From Streptomyces sp. R28 (lineage in GTDB: Bacteria > Actinomycetota > Actinomycetes > Streptomycetales > Streptomycetaceae): a stretch of DNA of 64,000 nt. The stretch spans positions 3,461,001-3,525,000 of the forward strand of contig NZ_CP163439.1 of the NCBI RefSeq assembly GCF_041052385.1, in the 5' to 3' direction. Shown piece by piece: positions 26,022 through 33,156 of the stretch (positions within the stretch are counted from its first letter, which is position 1; every line of letters begins with the position of its first letter). The position numbers were made by a program, and so were the translations under genes. The notes under the pieces were generated by a model. It had not been told where the DNA came from. It was given only the letters and a program-made list of their open reading frames with translations, and made no database searches.

Positions 26022-27179
26022 GTGGAACGTCGTAGCCTCCTGCGTGCGGCCGTCCTCGGCGGCTCTGCCGCCGTGTTCGGCGGAACCCTGTCACGCGGCG
26101 CCGCGTACGCCGCGCCCGCCCAGCCCGGCACCGGTCCCTACGGACCGCTGGGCTCCCCCGACGCCAACGGCATCAGACTCCCGAGCGGCTTCACCAGCCG
26201 TGTCATCGCCCGCTCCGGCCAGACGGTGGCCAACACGTCGTACACCTGGCACAACGCCCCTGACGGCGGCGCGTGTTACGCCGACGGCAGCGGATGGATC
26301 TACGTCTCCAACTCCGAGATCAACCCCTCCGGCGGCGCGAGCGCGGTCAAGTTCTCCTCGGCGGGCGCGATCACGGGCGCGTACCGCATCCTCTCGGGCA
26401 CCCGGCAGAACTGCGCGGGCGGCAAGACCCCCTGGAACACCTGGCTGTCCTGCGAGGAGGTGTCCCTCGGATACGTCTACGAGACCGACCCCTGGGGCAC
26501 CGCCGCGGCGACCCGCCGGGACGCGATGGGCCGCTTCAAGCACGAGGCGGCGGCCGCCGACCCGGTGCGCAAGGTGATCTACCTGACCGAGGACGAGACG
26601 AACGGCAGGCTGTACCGCTTCGTCCCGACGACCTGGGGCAACCTGTCCTCCGGCACCCTCCAGGTCATGGTCGCGGGCAGCGGCACCTCCGGCTCCTTCA
26701 GCTGGGCGAACGTCCCCGACCCGGACGGCTCCCCGACGGCCACCCGCTCCCAGGTCTCGGGCTCCAAGTCCTTCAACGGCGGCGAGGGCTGCCACTACGC
26801 CAACGACACGGTGTGGTTCACGACCAAGGGCGACAACCGCGTCTGGCAGCTCAACCTGACGTCGAACACCTACGAGTTGGCGTACGACGACTCCCTCGTC
26901 AACGGCACGGCCCCGCTCACCGGCGTCGACAACATCACCGGCTCCGCCTCAGGCGACCTCTTCGTCGCCGAGGACGGCGGCAACATGGAGATCTGCCTGA
27001 TCACCCCGGACGACATCGTCGCCACGTTCCTGCGGATCGACGGCCAGTCGGGCTCGGAGATCACGGGCCCGGCGTTCTCACCGAACGGAACCCGGCTGTA
27101 CTTCTCCAGCCAGCGCGGCACGAGCGGCAGTTCCTCGGGCGGGATCACGTATGAGGTGACGGGGCCGTTCCGCTCGTAG
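26022..27179 (+). CDS. Tat-exported PhoX-like phosphatase/DUF839 protein
   Basis: Protein of 385 residues from the GTG at 26022 (GGAG 5 bases before); an ATG at 25953 is a possible longer start. The N-terminus VERRSLLRAAVLGGSAAVFG is a twin-arginine signal, with cleavage near AYAAPA. The mature part is a PhoX/DUF839-type propeller: GTRQNCAGGKTPWNTWLSCEE, RYNGRLYRFVP-like strand, FNGGEGCHYANDTVWFTTKG, GVDNITGSASGDLFVAEDGG. In PhoX these segments bind Ca and Fe for phosphomonoester hydrolysis. Whether this member is an active alkaline phosphatase is not certain. It follows the two-component genes closely on the same strand. Confidence 0.82.
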   Translation: MERRSLLRAAVLGGSAAVFGGTLSRGAAYAAPAQPGTGPYGPLGSPDANGIRLPSGFTSRVIARSGQTVANTSYTWHNAPDGGACYADGSGWIYVSNSEINPSGGASAVKFSSAGAITGAYRILSGTRQNCAGGKTPWNTWLSCEEVSLGYVYETDPWGTAAATRRDAMGRFKHEAAAADPVRKVIYLTEDETNGRLYRFVPTTWGNLSSGTLQVMVAGSGTSGSFSWANVPDPDGSPTATRSQVSGSKSFNGGEGCHYANDTVWFTTKGDNRVWQLNLTSNTYELAYDDSLVNGTAPLTGVDNITGSASGDLFVAEDGGNMEICLITPDDIVATFLRIDGQSGSEITGPAFSPNGTRLYFSSQRGTSGSSSGGITYEVTGPFRS

Positions 27180-27276
27180 CCGTACGCAACCTGCAAAGTT
27201 TGAGGTACCTCGGGCGCCGGTCTTCTTGGGAGGCTGGCGCCGCCGCACCACAGGAGGCGGCGGAAACGGGGAGAAC

Positions 27277-27717
27277 ATGCACGCGATCCTGCGCAAGACC
27301 TGCACCGCGGTCGGCGCCGCCGGCCTGGCCATGGCCCTGACCCTCGCGGGCGGCGGCAGTGCCCAGGCGGATGAGGGACAGTGGCACAACTTCACGCTCG
27401 AGATACCGGGGAAGGCCAAGTTCAACGGCAAGTACAAGTTCAACCCGTCGGGCACCGGCAACGGCGGCTACGTCGTGTCCGGATCCGTCTGCGACCTCAA
27501 GGCGGACGGCGACGGCGTGTACGGCCAGGGCAAGACGGAGGGCTACGACTGGTCGTCCAAGCGCGGCGACGCCAACGGGAGCAAGGAGGGCTGCGGCACC
27601 GAGGACCGGGAGTTCTACGACTACCAGGCGATCTATGTCGACAGGGGCAAGTACCAGCTCTGTGTGGACGACGCGGGCAGCGACACCTGCGACACGCAGT
27701 CGTGGAAGTACCGGTAG
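27277..27717 (+). CDS. small secreted protein of unknown function
   Basis: Protein of 146 residues from the ATG at 27277 (GGGGAGA before it). Signal peptide MHAILRKTCTAVGAAGLAMA..., cleavage after AQA. The mature domain of about 115 residues is polar and Gly/Asp-rich with four cysteines (VCDLK, EGCGT, LCVDD, DTCDT) that could form two disulfides. The family is not recognised. Its original terminator hairpin downstream was the integration target of the mobile element, whose own end hairpin now follows the gene. Confidence 0.75.
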   Translation: MHAILRKTCTAVGAAGLAMALTLAGGGSAQADEGQWHNFTLEIPGKAKFNGKYKFNPSGTGNGGYVVSGSVCDLKADGDGVYGQGKTEGYDWSSKRGDANGSKEGCGTEDREFYDYQAIYVDRGKYQLCVDDAGSDTCDTQSWKYR

Positions 27718-27735
27718 GTAGAGACGCAGAGCGAG

Positions 27736-27759
27736 AGGGCGGCACCCCCGCACAGGGTG
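27736..27759. repeat. attL core (24-base direct repeat)
   Basis: The core begins AGGGCGGCACCCCCGCACAG and ends GGTG. It is identical to 44992-45015. With one mismatch the identity extends 5 bases further left (27731 versus 44987). It contains the left arm of a terminator whose right arm is now at the other end of the element. Confidence 0.93.
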
Positions 27760-27760
27760 T

Positions 27761-27797
27761 ATGGCTGGCTTCCTGACCTGGGAAGCCAGCCATTTTT
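27761..27797. terminator. perfect 13-bp hairpin at the left end of the element
   Basis: ATGGCTGGCTTCC (27761-27773) pairs with GGAAGCCAGCCAT (27781-27793) around a 7-base loop and is followed by TTTTT on the + strand. It lies immediately inside attL and would terminate transcription of the upstream secreted-protein gene, replacing the host terminator split by integration. It may also stop the integrase transcript from the other side. Confidence 0.8.
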
Positions 27798-27815
27798 CAT
27801 GCCCTCAGGGCGCTC

Positions 27816-29051
27816 TCAGGGCACATCGCTCAGGACGGCTTCCATCATGTCGGCGGTCCGATCCGCCTCCGCCTCCCACAAATGCGTGTAGACGTTCAGC
27901 GTGATCGATGGCTTAGCGTGACCGAGGCGCATCTGAACCTGCTTCGGCGTCGCCCCGTTCTTGATCAGCACGGATGCGTAGAAGTGGCGCAGGTCGTGAA
28001 GCGTAGTGCCCTCGGGAACCCGTACCTTGCTGCCCGACTTCGCCAGGTAGGCGTTCGCCCGCTTGATGTTGCGGGCCCACAGCTTCGCCCAGCTGCCGCG
28101 CCGGATCGCACCGCCCGTCTCGCTTGTGTACAGCAGCCGAGCATGGCGCCACACGGGCTTACGCGGGTTCGTCCGGTCCTCGATGTACACGACCTTGGGC
28201 GGGAACTCCTTGCGGTGCCACTCGATCTCGTCGACAACAGACTGTCCTTGGGGCACTGCTCTGTAGCTCTGCTTGGTCTTCGGCTCACCCAGGTACGGCA
28301 CGCCCTTGTCGGGGCCGATGAGCTGCTGCTTGACCGTGACGGTAGCGGCCGGCTCCTCGTCTTCCAGGCCGAACAGCTCGCCCTGGCGGAGCCCGGTGGA
28401 AGCCGCCTGCCGCACCAGTGCCCGATACCGTGGGGACGCCGTGACAATCAGCGCCTTCACCGCCTCCGGGTCGAGCGGGTGGATCTCCGGATAGAACACC
28501 TCGGGCGGCTTGAGGCCCTCCCATGGGTACTTCGGGATGATGCCCTCTTGGTGGGCCATCTTCAGGATGCTGGTGCAGACGTTCCACGGCGTCGCGAACG
28601 TCGACGGGGCGATGACTGCGGAGCGCTCTTTGATCCACTTCTTTCCGTCCGAGCGCTGGATGCTACCAATCTGCCGGTTGCCGAACATCGGGTAGATGTG
28701 CAGCCGTAGGGCCCGCTCGACGTTCGTCTCGGTCCGCTCGCGGTGTACGGCCGTCTCCTGCCAGCGTTCGGCGATGACCTTGAACTTCTGCTTGCCGCGT
28801 TCCCGGTTCACGAACGTGCCGTCGTCCAGTTCGGCGGTCACCTTGGCGGCCCGGGACTCCGCGGCGGTCTTCTTCGCGAAGTTCTCCTTGCACTGCTTGC
28901 CGGACAGATCCCGGTAGCGCACCTGCCAGCGCTTCCCGACTCCGTGCTCTGCGCCCGGGTACACGGTCGCTGTCTTGGTGCTGTGCGCTTCGCACGGCTC
29001 AGCGTCGGCCGGCGGTCGGGACAGGTGCCAGCGGTCATACACGTCAGCCAT
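27816..29051 (-). CDS. int: tyrosine recombinase (site-specific integrase) of the AICE
   Basis: Protein of 411 residues. An N-terminal arm-binding domain with AP2-like strands (KRWQVRYRDLSGKQCKENF) and a core-binding SAM-like domain precede the catalytic domain. Catalytic residues: Arg in STGLRQGELFGLE, His-x-x-Arg in LHDLRHFYAS, His in RLGHAKPS and the Tyr nucleophile in TLNVYTHLW. It integrates and, with the excisionase, excises the element at the 24-base core. The gene ends 57 bases inside attL, the usual AICE position. Confidence 0.95.
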   Translation of the reverse strand: MADVYDRWHLSRPPADAEPCEAHSTKTATVYPGAEHGVGKRWQVRYRDLSGKQCKENFAKKTAAESRAAKVTAELDDGTFVNRERGKQKFKVIAERWQETAVHRERTETNVERALRLHIYPMFGNRQIGSIQRSDGKKWIKERSAVIAPSTFATPWNVCTSILKMAHQEGIIPKYPWEGLKPPEVFYPEIHPLDPEAVKALIVTASPRYRALVRQAASTGLRQGELFGLEDEEPAATVTVKQQLIGPDKGVPYLGEPKTKQSYRAVPQGQSVVDEIEWHRKEFPPKVVYIEDRTNPRKPVWRHARLLYTSETGGAIRRGSWAKLWARNIKRANAYLAKSGSKVRVPEGTTLHDLRHFYASVLIKNGATPKQVQMRLGHAKPSITLNVYTHLWEAEADRTADMMEAVLSDVP

Positions 29052-29129
29052 TAGTTCCCCTCCCCCCAGAGCAAGCCGAGTCGGCAGCGAAGTGGCGTTC
29101 CTTCTGGTGGGGTTGGTGGCCGTCTCGGG

Positions 29130-29318
29130 TCATGCTGCGCATCGGCCTCCGATCTCTTCAGCGTCGTACTTGTCGAGCGCTTGGGCGTCGTACAGGACAT
29201 GTCGACCACGCCTGATGAAGCACTGCGGGCCGGTTCCGGCGTAGCGCCAGTAGCGGACAGTCGCGGGCGACGTGCGGTAGCGCTCGGCGACTTCCGCAGT
29301 CGTCAGGTACCTCTTCAT
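29130..29318 (-). CDS. xis: excisionase-like small HTH protein
   Basis: Protein of 62 residues (MKRYLTTAEVAERYRTSPATVRYWRYAGTG...) with a MerR-type winged helix as in AICE excisionases, which bend DNA to direct the integrase towards excision. AGGAAGG precedes the ATG. It lies 78 bases upstream of int on the same strand, and the two are likely co-transcribed. Confidence 0.88.
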   Translation of the reverse strand: MKRYLTTAEVAERYRTSPATVRYWRYAGTGPQCFIRRGRHVLYDAQALDKYDAEEIGGRCAA

Positions 29319-29387
29319 GACGTCCTTCCTGAAAAATCAGGGGTGGCGGCGGGCAGGGTGCCCGCGTGCGTCCGAAGTTCGGATTTC

Positions 29388-29593
29388 TGCGTCATTGCGT
29401 CATCAGCGTCATGTGGGCCTCTGACCTGCGGTTTTATGTGACGCAGCGGCAAGGGGGTGCGTCATCGGCGCGTCATGGACTGCGTCATCGCATGACGCAG
29501 ATGACGCAGGATGACGCAGAGGTCGCCGTCTGCGTCACGCCTGTATCCGCAGGTCAGGGGCTGTTTTTCGGCCCGCATGACGCAGATGACGCA
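29388..29593. repeat. cluster of TGCGTCA iterons, candidate replication origin
   Basis: Eleven exact copies of TGCGTCA or its complement TGACGCA lie in 206 bases: at 29388, 29396, 29439, 29458, 29481, 29493, 29502, 29512, 29531, 29578 and 29587 (first base); near-copies are at 29405 and 29470. Both orientations occur, with local 9-10 base spacing (29493, 29502, 29512), near one helical turn. It lies between the excisionase and replication genes. Iteron arrays of this kind bind initiators at origins, or regulators; an origin is the more likely role here. Confidence 0.7.
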
Positions 29594-29656
29594 ACGTCTT
29601 CCCTCTTAGGACAAAAGAGGGGTGTCTGTTGTAGTTCGGTGGCGCCTCAAAGCGTG

Positions 29657-29799
29657 AAGAAGGAGCCGCTTCGCGGCACGACCTTGGGCGGCGGCGGTGC
29701 CGCCGGAGCGAGCAAGAAGAGCACCCCGGGCGCCGCGTGCTCCTCTTGCTGTTCGGCGGAACGCCGCCCAAAGGACGCGCCGCGAAGCGGCCCCTTACT
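29657..29799. other. very long imperfect hairpin next to the replication gene
   Basis: Two arms of about 65 bases (29657-29722 and 29737-29799) are complementary with few mismatches around a 12-16 base apex. Each arm contains the GCCGCTTCGCGGC motif or its complement. It ends 27 bases after the stop of the ATPase gene (29826, minus strand). It could be a single-strand origin, a strong terminator or a structured RNA. Confidence 0.65.
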
Positions 29800-29825
29800 G
29801 CCTGTCCGGGCGCCGCGAGCGCGGG

Positions 29826-31301
29826 TTAGTACATCCGCTGTTGCTGGTGTGGGGTCGAGGTGGCCAGGCGGGTCATTTCGAGGTAGCGGCCCTCGCTGGT
29901 GCGGCCGGTGTCGATGAGGACACCGCGAGCGGCAAGCGTCGGCTGGAGGCGCTTGAGGCGGTCGGAGAGAACCTTTCCGGTGGTCGGCCACCCTTTGGGC
30001 AGGGCACGCAGTTCATCGCCGCTGTAGAGGCGACTGAGGCAGTGCAGCCACTCGGTAGAGGTCATCCGCTGCGCCGCGCCCGGCTCGATGGCGTCGGCAT
30101 GCCTGAGCACGGTCTGAGCGAGGAGATCGCCCTCGATCACGTCGTCGTTCAGGTCGTCCAGACTGGCCCGGTAAGCGGTGAGCGCCCCCAGGCCGGTTGC
30201 CGCATCGAGCTGCGCGCACAGGCGAGCGAAGTCCGCCATCCGCAGATCGGTGGGGGTCTCCGCCTCTACCGAGCGGACCTTGACCGTGAGATCCAGGAGC
30301 GAGCCGAGAACAACGGGCAGAACCTCCGCGTACTCCGCCCACAGTTCCGCCTCGGTGCGCCGGACGCGGGGCCGCTCCAAACGCAGTGGCAGGAGCCGCT
30401 CCGCGAGGTCGGGGCGGATGACGCCGACGTCGATGCCGGTCAGGAGCAGGGGGCGGCGGTATCCGACGCGGAACACGTCCCCGTCGGTGAACAGGGCACG
30501 CTTGACGTTCTCGATGCCGGTGACGATGCAGCACATGGCGTCGGACAGGTCCGGCGTCATGTGGGAGAGGTTGTCCAGGGCCGTGACCCACCCAGCCGCC
30601 ACTGCCGCGACCAGGTTCTCCTCATCCTTCGGCGCCCGCCGCAGGTCGCCGCTCATGCCCTCGATGATGCGCACGAGCATGCGGCCCCCGGTGGACTTGC
30701 CAGCGCCCTGCGGTCCGGTGAGGAACGGCGCGGGGACGGGCACGGACGGCCCGAGGCAGCCGATCAGCCAGGCGATGGCCAGGCACTCGGTCTCCGCGTT
30801 GGCGAAGTTGCACAGCCTGAGCAGGAGATCGATGCCCTTGCCGTCCGTGTCCTTGGCCGGCAGGGGCAGTTCGCCGGTGAGCTGGGTGCGCCGCCAGCAC
30901 ACCTCGCGCGGGTCCGGGATGGCGATGTCCCATCCGGTGGGGTGGATGCGGACGGACTTTCCGTCATCGCGGCCCAGGTCCAGCCACGTCGCCCCGTCGA
31001 ATCCCGGAGCGACGCGGATGTGCACGGACTGTACGTCCTCGCTCATCGCCAGGGCCTCGATGAGGTCCAACGCCTCTTTCAGCGCGGTCCCGTTGAACAC
31101 GCCGACCCCATCCTTGAACAGGCTGACCATGAGTTCCTGGCGGTGGCTGCCGGACGTGCCCTGGGAGCGGATCGGGCGGGCCACGGGGTGGCCGTTCCGC
31201 TGCGCGTACACGGTGCCGTCGGCGGTGCGGAAGTAGCGGAAATGCGCCTGCGCGTAGTCGGCGATGACCTCGCGGGCCGGGGTCTTGTCGTCGTCGGACA
31301 T
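29826..31301 (-). CDS. AICE replication ATPase (primase-linked helicase-like P-loop protein)
   Basis: Protein of 491 residues from ATG 31301; longer frames upstream are the antisense of the preceding gene. Walker A TGPQGAGKST lies at about residues 195-204, followed by an acidic Walker B-like segment (AAVAAGWVTALDNLSHMTP) and sensor-like VFRVGYRRPLLLTGID. The C-terminal 150 residues are helical. ATPases of this type follow prim-pol genes in AICEs and phages and unwind or load DNA for replication. The gene begins 2 bases after the prim-pol stop, so the two are co-translated. Confidence 0.85.
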   Translation of the reverse strand: MSDDDKTPAREVIADYAQAHFRYFRTADGTVYAQRNGHPVARPIRSQGTSGSHRQELMVSLFKDGVGVFNGTALKEALDLIEALAMSEDVQSVHIRVAPGFDGATWLDLGRDDGKSVRIHPTGWDIAIPDPREVCWRRTQLTGELPLPAKDTDGKGIDLLLRLCNFANAETECLAIAWLIGCLGPSVPVPAPFLTGPQGAGKSTGGRMLVRIIEGMSGDLRRAPKDEENLVAAVAAGWVTALDNLSHMTPDLSDAMCCIVTGIENVKRALFTDGDVFRVGYRRPLLLTGIDVGVIRPDLAERLLPLRLERPRVRRTEAELWAEYAEVLPVVLGSLLDLTVKVRSVEAETPTDLRMADFARLCAQLDAATGLGALTAYRASLDDLNDDVIEGDLLAQTVLRHADAIEPGAAQRMTSTEWLHCLSRLYSGDELRALPKGWPTTGKVLSDRLKRLQPTLAARGVLIDTGRTSEGRYLEMTRLATSTPHQQQRMY

Positions 31302-31303
31302 GG

Positions 31304-32146
31304 CTACAGTCCCAATCGGATACGGGCGTTGGTCCACGCATCGGTGCAGTGCCGGGGCGATTCGCCCTTGGCCTGCGCGGCGGTGAACAGCCGCGCGACA
31401 TGGGCGTCGGTGAGGCAGCCACACCGGCCGTGCGTCGACAGCACGGCGAGGAACGTCCGGTAGACGGTGGTGTGGATCGCTCTGCGGGCCTCGGTGATGC
31501 GCTGCTCCGCCATGGTGATGCCACGTTCCAGATAGGTGGGCGTGCGGTGACGGCACTCCCCGCCCCCGGCGGGCACGGTGAGGACCTGCGGCGCCGGCCG
31601 AACCGTGGGTTCCTTCACGACCAGCGCGCGCACGACGTCCGGTAGCGCCGTCATGTTGCCGGTGCCGGGACCGAGCCAACGGGCGTAGGCCATGGAGGAC
31701 TTGATGTCGACGCCCGACCGCACCGCGTTCGACGACTGCATGACGCCCTCGTAGATCCAGTGCTCGCCGCGCGTCGATTCCACGGTGCGGGTGACGGGCA
31801 GCGTCTCGCGGGCCCACGCGACAGCCGCCGCGTCGTCGAGGTCGACGACCGTGAGACCGGCGCCACCGGGGTGGTAGGCCACGGCCGCTGCTTCGCGCCA
31901 CGCCCCCGCCCACTCTGGGGAATGAAGGGCGATGAGGTCAGTGGTGGCGGCGGCCCAGGCGTGGCATGGGCGGGGGCAGGTGCAGGCACCGGCGTGCTTC
32001 ATGTTCGGCCGACCGCCGCATGCGTTCCGGGCGCAGGCGTGGCAGTTGCCGAACGGCACCTTCCCGGCCCGCAGGGGCAGGACCGGCACTCCGGAGGCCG
32101 CGAGCCGAAGCGCGGTGTCTCGCCGGATGTCGGTGGGTTGGGTCAT
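31304..32146 (-). CDS. prim-pol replication protein (bifunctional DNA primase/polymerase N-terminal domain)
   Basis: Protein of 280 residues from ATG 32146, chosen for GGAGG 8 bases upstream. The archaeo-eukaryotic primase fold shows in LTVVDLDDAAAVAWARE (metal-binding Asp-x-Asp) and RGEHWIYEG (conserved His). A Cys-rich insertion (CHACARNAC, CTCPRPCHAW) probably binds zinc. It should start replication of the excised element. In many elements the prim-pol and helicase parts are one protein; here they are separate adjacent genes. Confidence 0.85.
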   Translation of the reverse strand: MTQPTDIRRDTALRLAASGVPVLPLRAGKVPFGNCHACARNACGGRPNMKHAGACTCPRPCHAWAAATTDLIALHSPEWAGAWREAAAVAYHPGGAGLTVVDLDDAAAVAWARETLPVTRTVESTRGEHWIYEGVMQSSNAVRSGVDIKSSMAYARWLGPGTGNMTALPDVVRALVVKEPTVRPAPQVLTVPAGGGECRHRTPTYLERGITMAEQRITEARRAIHTTVYRTFLAVLSTHGRCGCLTDAHVARLFTAAQAKGESPRHCTDAWTNARIRLGL

Positions 32147-32233
32147 GCTGGAGACCTCCACTGGTCTGTTGAGGACTGGAGACAAGGGCGGCCCCGGTTC
32201 TTTGGCGAGATGCGGGGGCCGCCCTTGGCGCAG

Positions 32234-32515
32234 CTAGAAGGGCGGTTCGTCGCTGTAGCCGGACGGCCCCCACGAGTGGAAGCCGCGGCGTAGCCAGCGG
32301 GGGCGGTGCGGCAGGGGCAGCAGCAGCCAACGGCGCTGTTCGTTCCAGCAGGTGCAGGGCTCCCAGTCGGTACCGGCGTACTCGCCGTTGTGGTCGCCGT
32401 AGTCGTGCTTGATCCCGCCGCCTCCCTCGCACGTGGTGCAGGCGGGGTCGGGGGTGTCGGTCAGAACCAGCGCATAGCGCGGCCAGCAGGTGACCTGGAT
32501 ACGCAGTCGCAACAT
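32234..32515 (-). CDS. small zinc-ribbon-like AICE protein
   Basis: Protein of 93 residues from ATG 32515 with GGGAGG upstream. It has two Cys pairs (CTTCEGGG and CTCWNEQ) that could bind zinc, and an aromatic/basic tail (HRPRWLRRGFHSWGP). It is present in the replication/transfer gene string between prim-pol and the membrane protein. The function is unknown. Confidence 0.7.
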   Translation of the reverse strand: MLRLRIQVTCWPRYALVLTDTPDPACTTCEGGGGIKHDYGDHNGEYAGTDWEPCTCWNEQRRWLLLPLPHRPRWLRRGFHSWGPSGYSDEPPF

Positions 32516-32531
32516 GGGTGTTGGCCTCCCG

Positions 32532-32978
32532 TCAGCCGTAGAACTTGTTCCGCTTGATGACGGCCTTGCGGATGGTGACCGTTGTTCCGCCCCTGTGGCC
32601 GCTTGCGCTGAAGACCTGCACGGCAATCCATCCGCCGAAGATCACGGCGGCGAGGGTGATGAGCTGGGTGATCAGGGCGGTCAGGGCGGTGATGAATGTG
32701 GTGAGCAGGAGCAGTCCACCGCACACGGCGAGGAAGCCGACGCCTCCGAGGGCGACGTTCACGGCAGCGCGGGAGACGGGCGGCTTGGCCGCGACGGGTT
32801 CGGGCTTGGCGGGTTCGATGGCGTAGCCGGTGACGACGCGCCCGTCCGGCAGGACGACGCTCGCCACGGCCGGGACGGTGCCCGGTTGGACGGGTACGAG
32901 CGGCGCGGCGGGCGGGTGCGTGACGACGGGTTGGGGGTGGTGGACTTCGACGGCCGCGGATCGCTCAGGAGGGATCAT
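32532..32978 (-). CDS. small membrane protein, Spd-like (plasmid spread)
   Basis: Protein of 148 residues. A Pro/Val-rich soluble N-terminus (70 residues) is followed by two hydrophobic helices (VNVALGGVGFLAVCGGLLLLTTFI and LITLAAVIFGGWIAVQVF) and a basic end (KAVIKRNKFYG). Position before traB and overall form fit Spd proteins, which help spread an element from cell to cell within mycelium. The exact role is not proven. Confidence 0.65.
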   Translation of the reverse strand: MIPPERSAAVEVHHPQPVVTHPPAAPLVPVQPGTVPAVASVVLPDGRVVTGYAIEPAKPEPVAAKPPVSRAAVNVALGGVGFLAVCGGLLLLTTFITALTALITQLITLAAVIFGGWIAVQVFSASGHRGGTTVTIRKAVIKRNKFYG

Positions 32979-33019
32979 GAGGGCTCCATCGGGTGAGCCG
33001 CGCGGGCCCGCGCCACGAA

Positions 33020-33156
33020 GGTGTGACGCGGGCCCGTGCGGGTGGGTGTCAGGCAGGTGTGAGGGGGTGTTACGCGGCGGGTGTGAGGGCGCGTAACACC
33101 GCGTCTGCCTAGGGGTTTGGGTGTTAGGCGGCGTAACACCGTTAGGGGTGTTACGC
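33020..33156. repeat. array of GGTGTTACGC repeats beside traB, candidate clt or operator
   Basis: Copies of GGTGTTACGC or its complement: 33066-33075 (+), 33091-33100 (-), 33120-33129 (one mismatch, +), 33131-33140 (-), 33147-33156 (+) and a weaker one at 33020-33029. They alternate in orientation, forming nested inverted repeats. The last copy includes the traB stop codon. TraB translocases bind short repeats at clt near their genes, so this is a candidate transfer locus; a regulator-binding site is the alternative. Confidence 0.6.

Noticed and set aside
27731..27760. tRNA-based attachment site
   Set aside because: The core and flanks do not form a tRNA cloverleaf or contain a T-loop; they form a terminator hairpin.
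29388..29593. CRISPR array
   Set aside because: The repeated unit is only 7 bases, occurs in both orientations and lacks uniform spacers; no cas gene is nearby.
31302..31913. Upstream extension of the replication ATPase
   Set aside because: It runs through the prim-pol gene in another frame. ATG 31301 follows the prim-pol stop directly.
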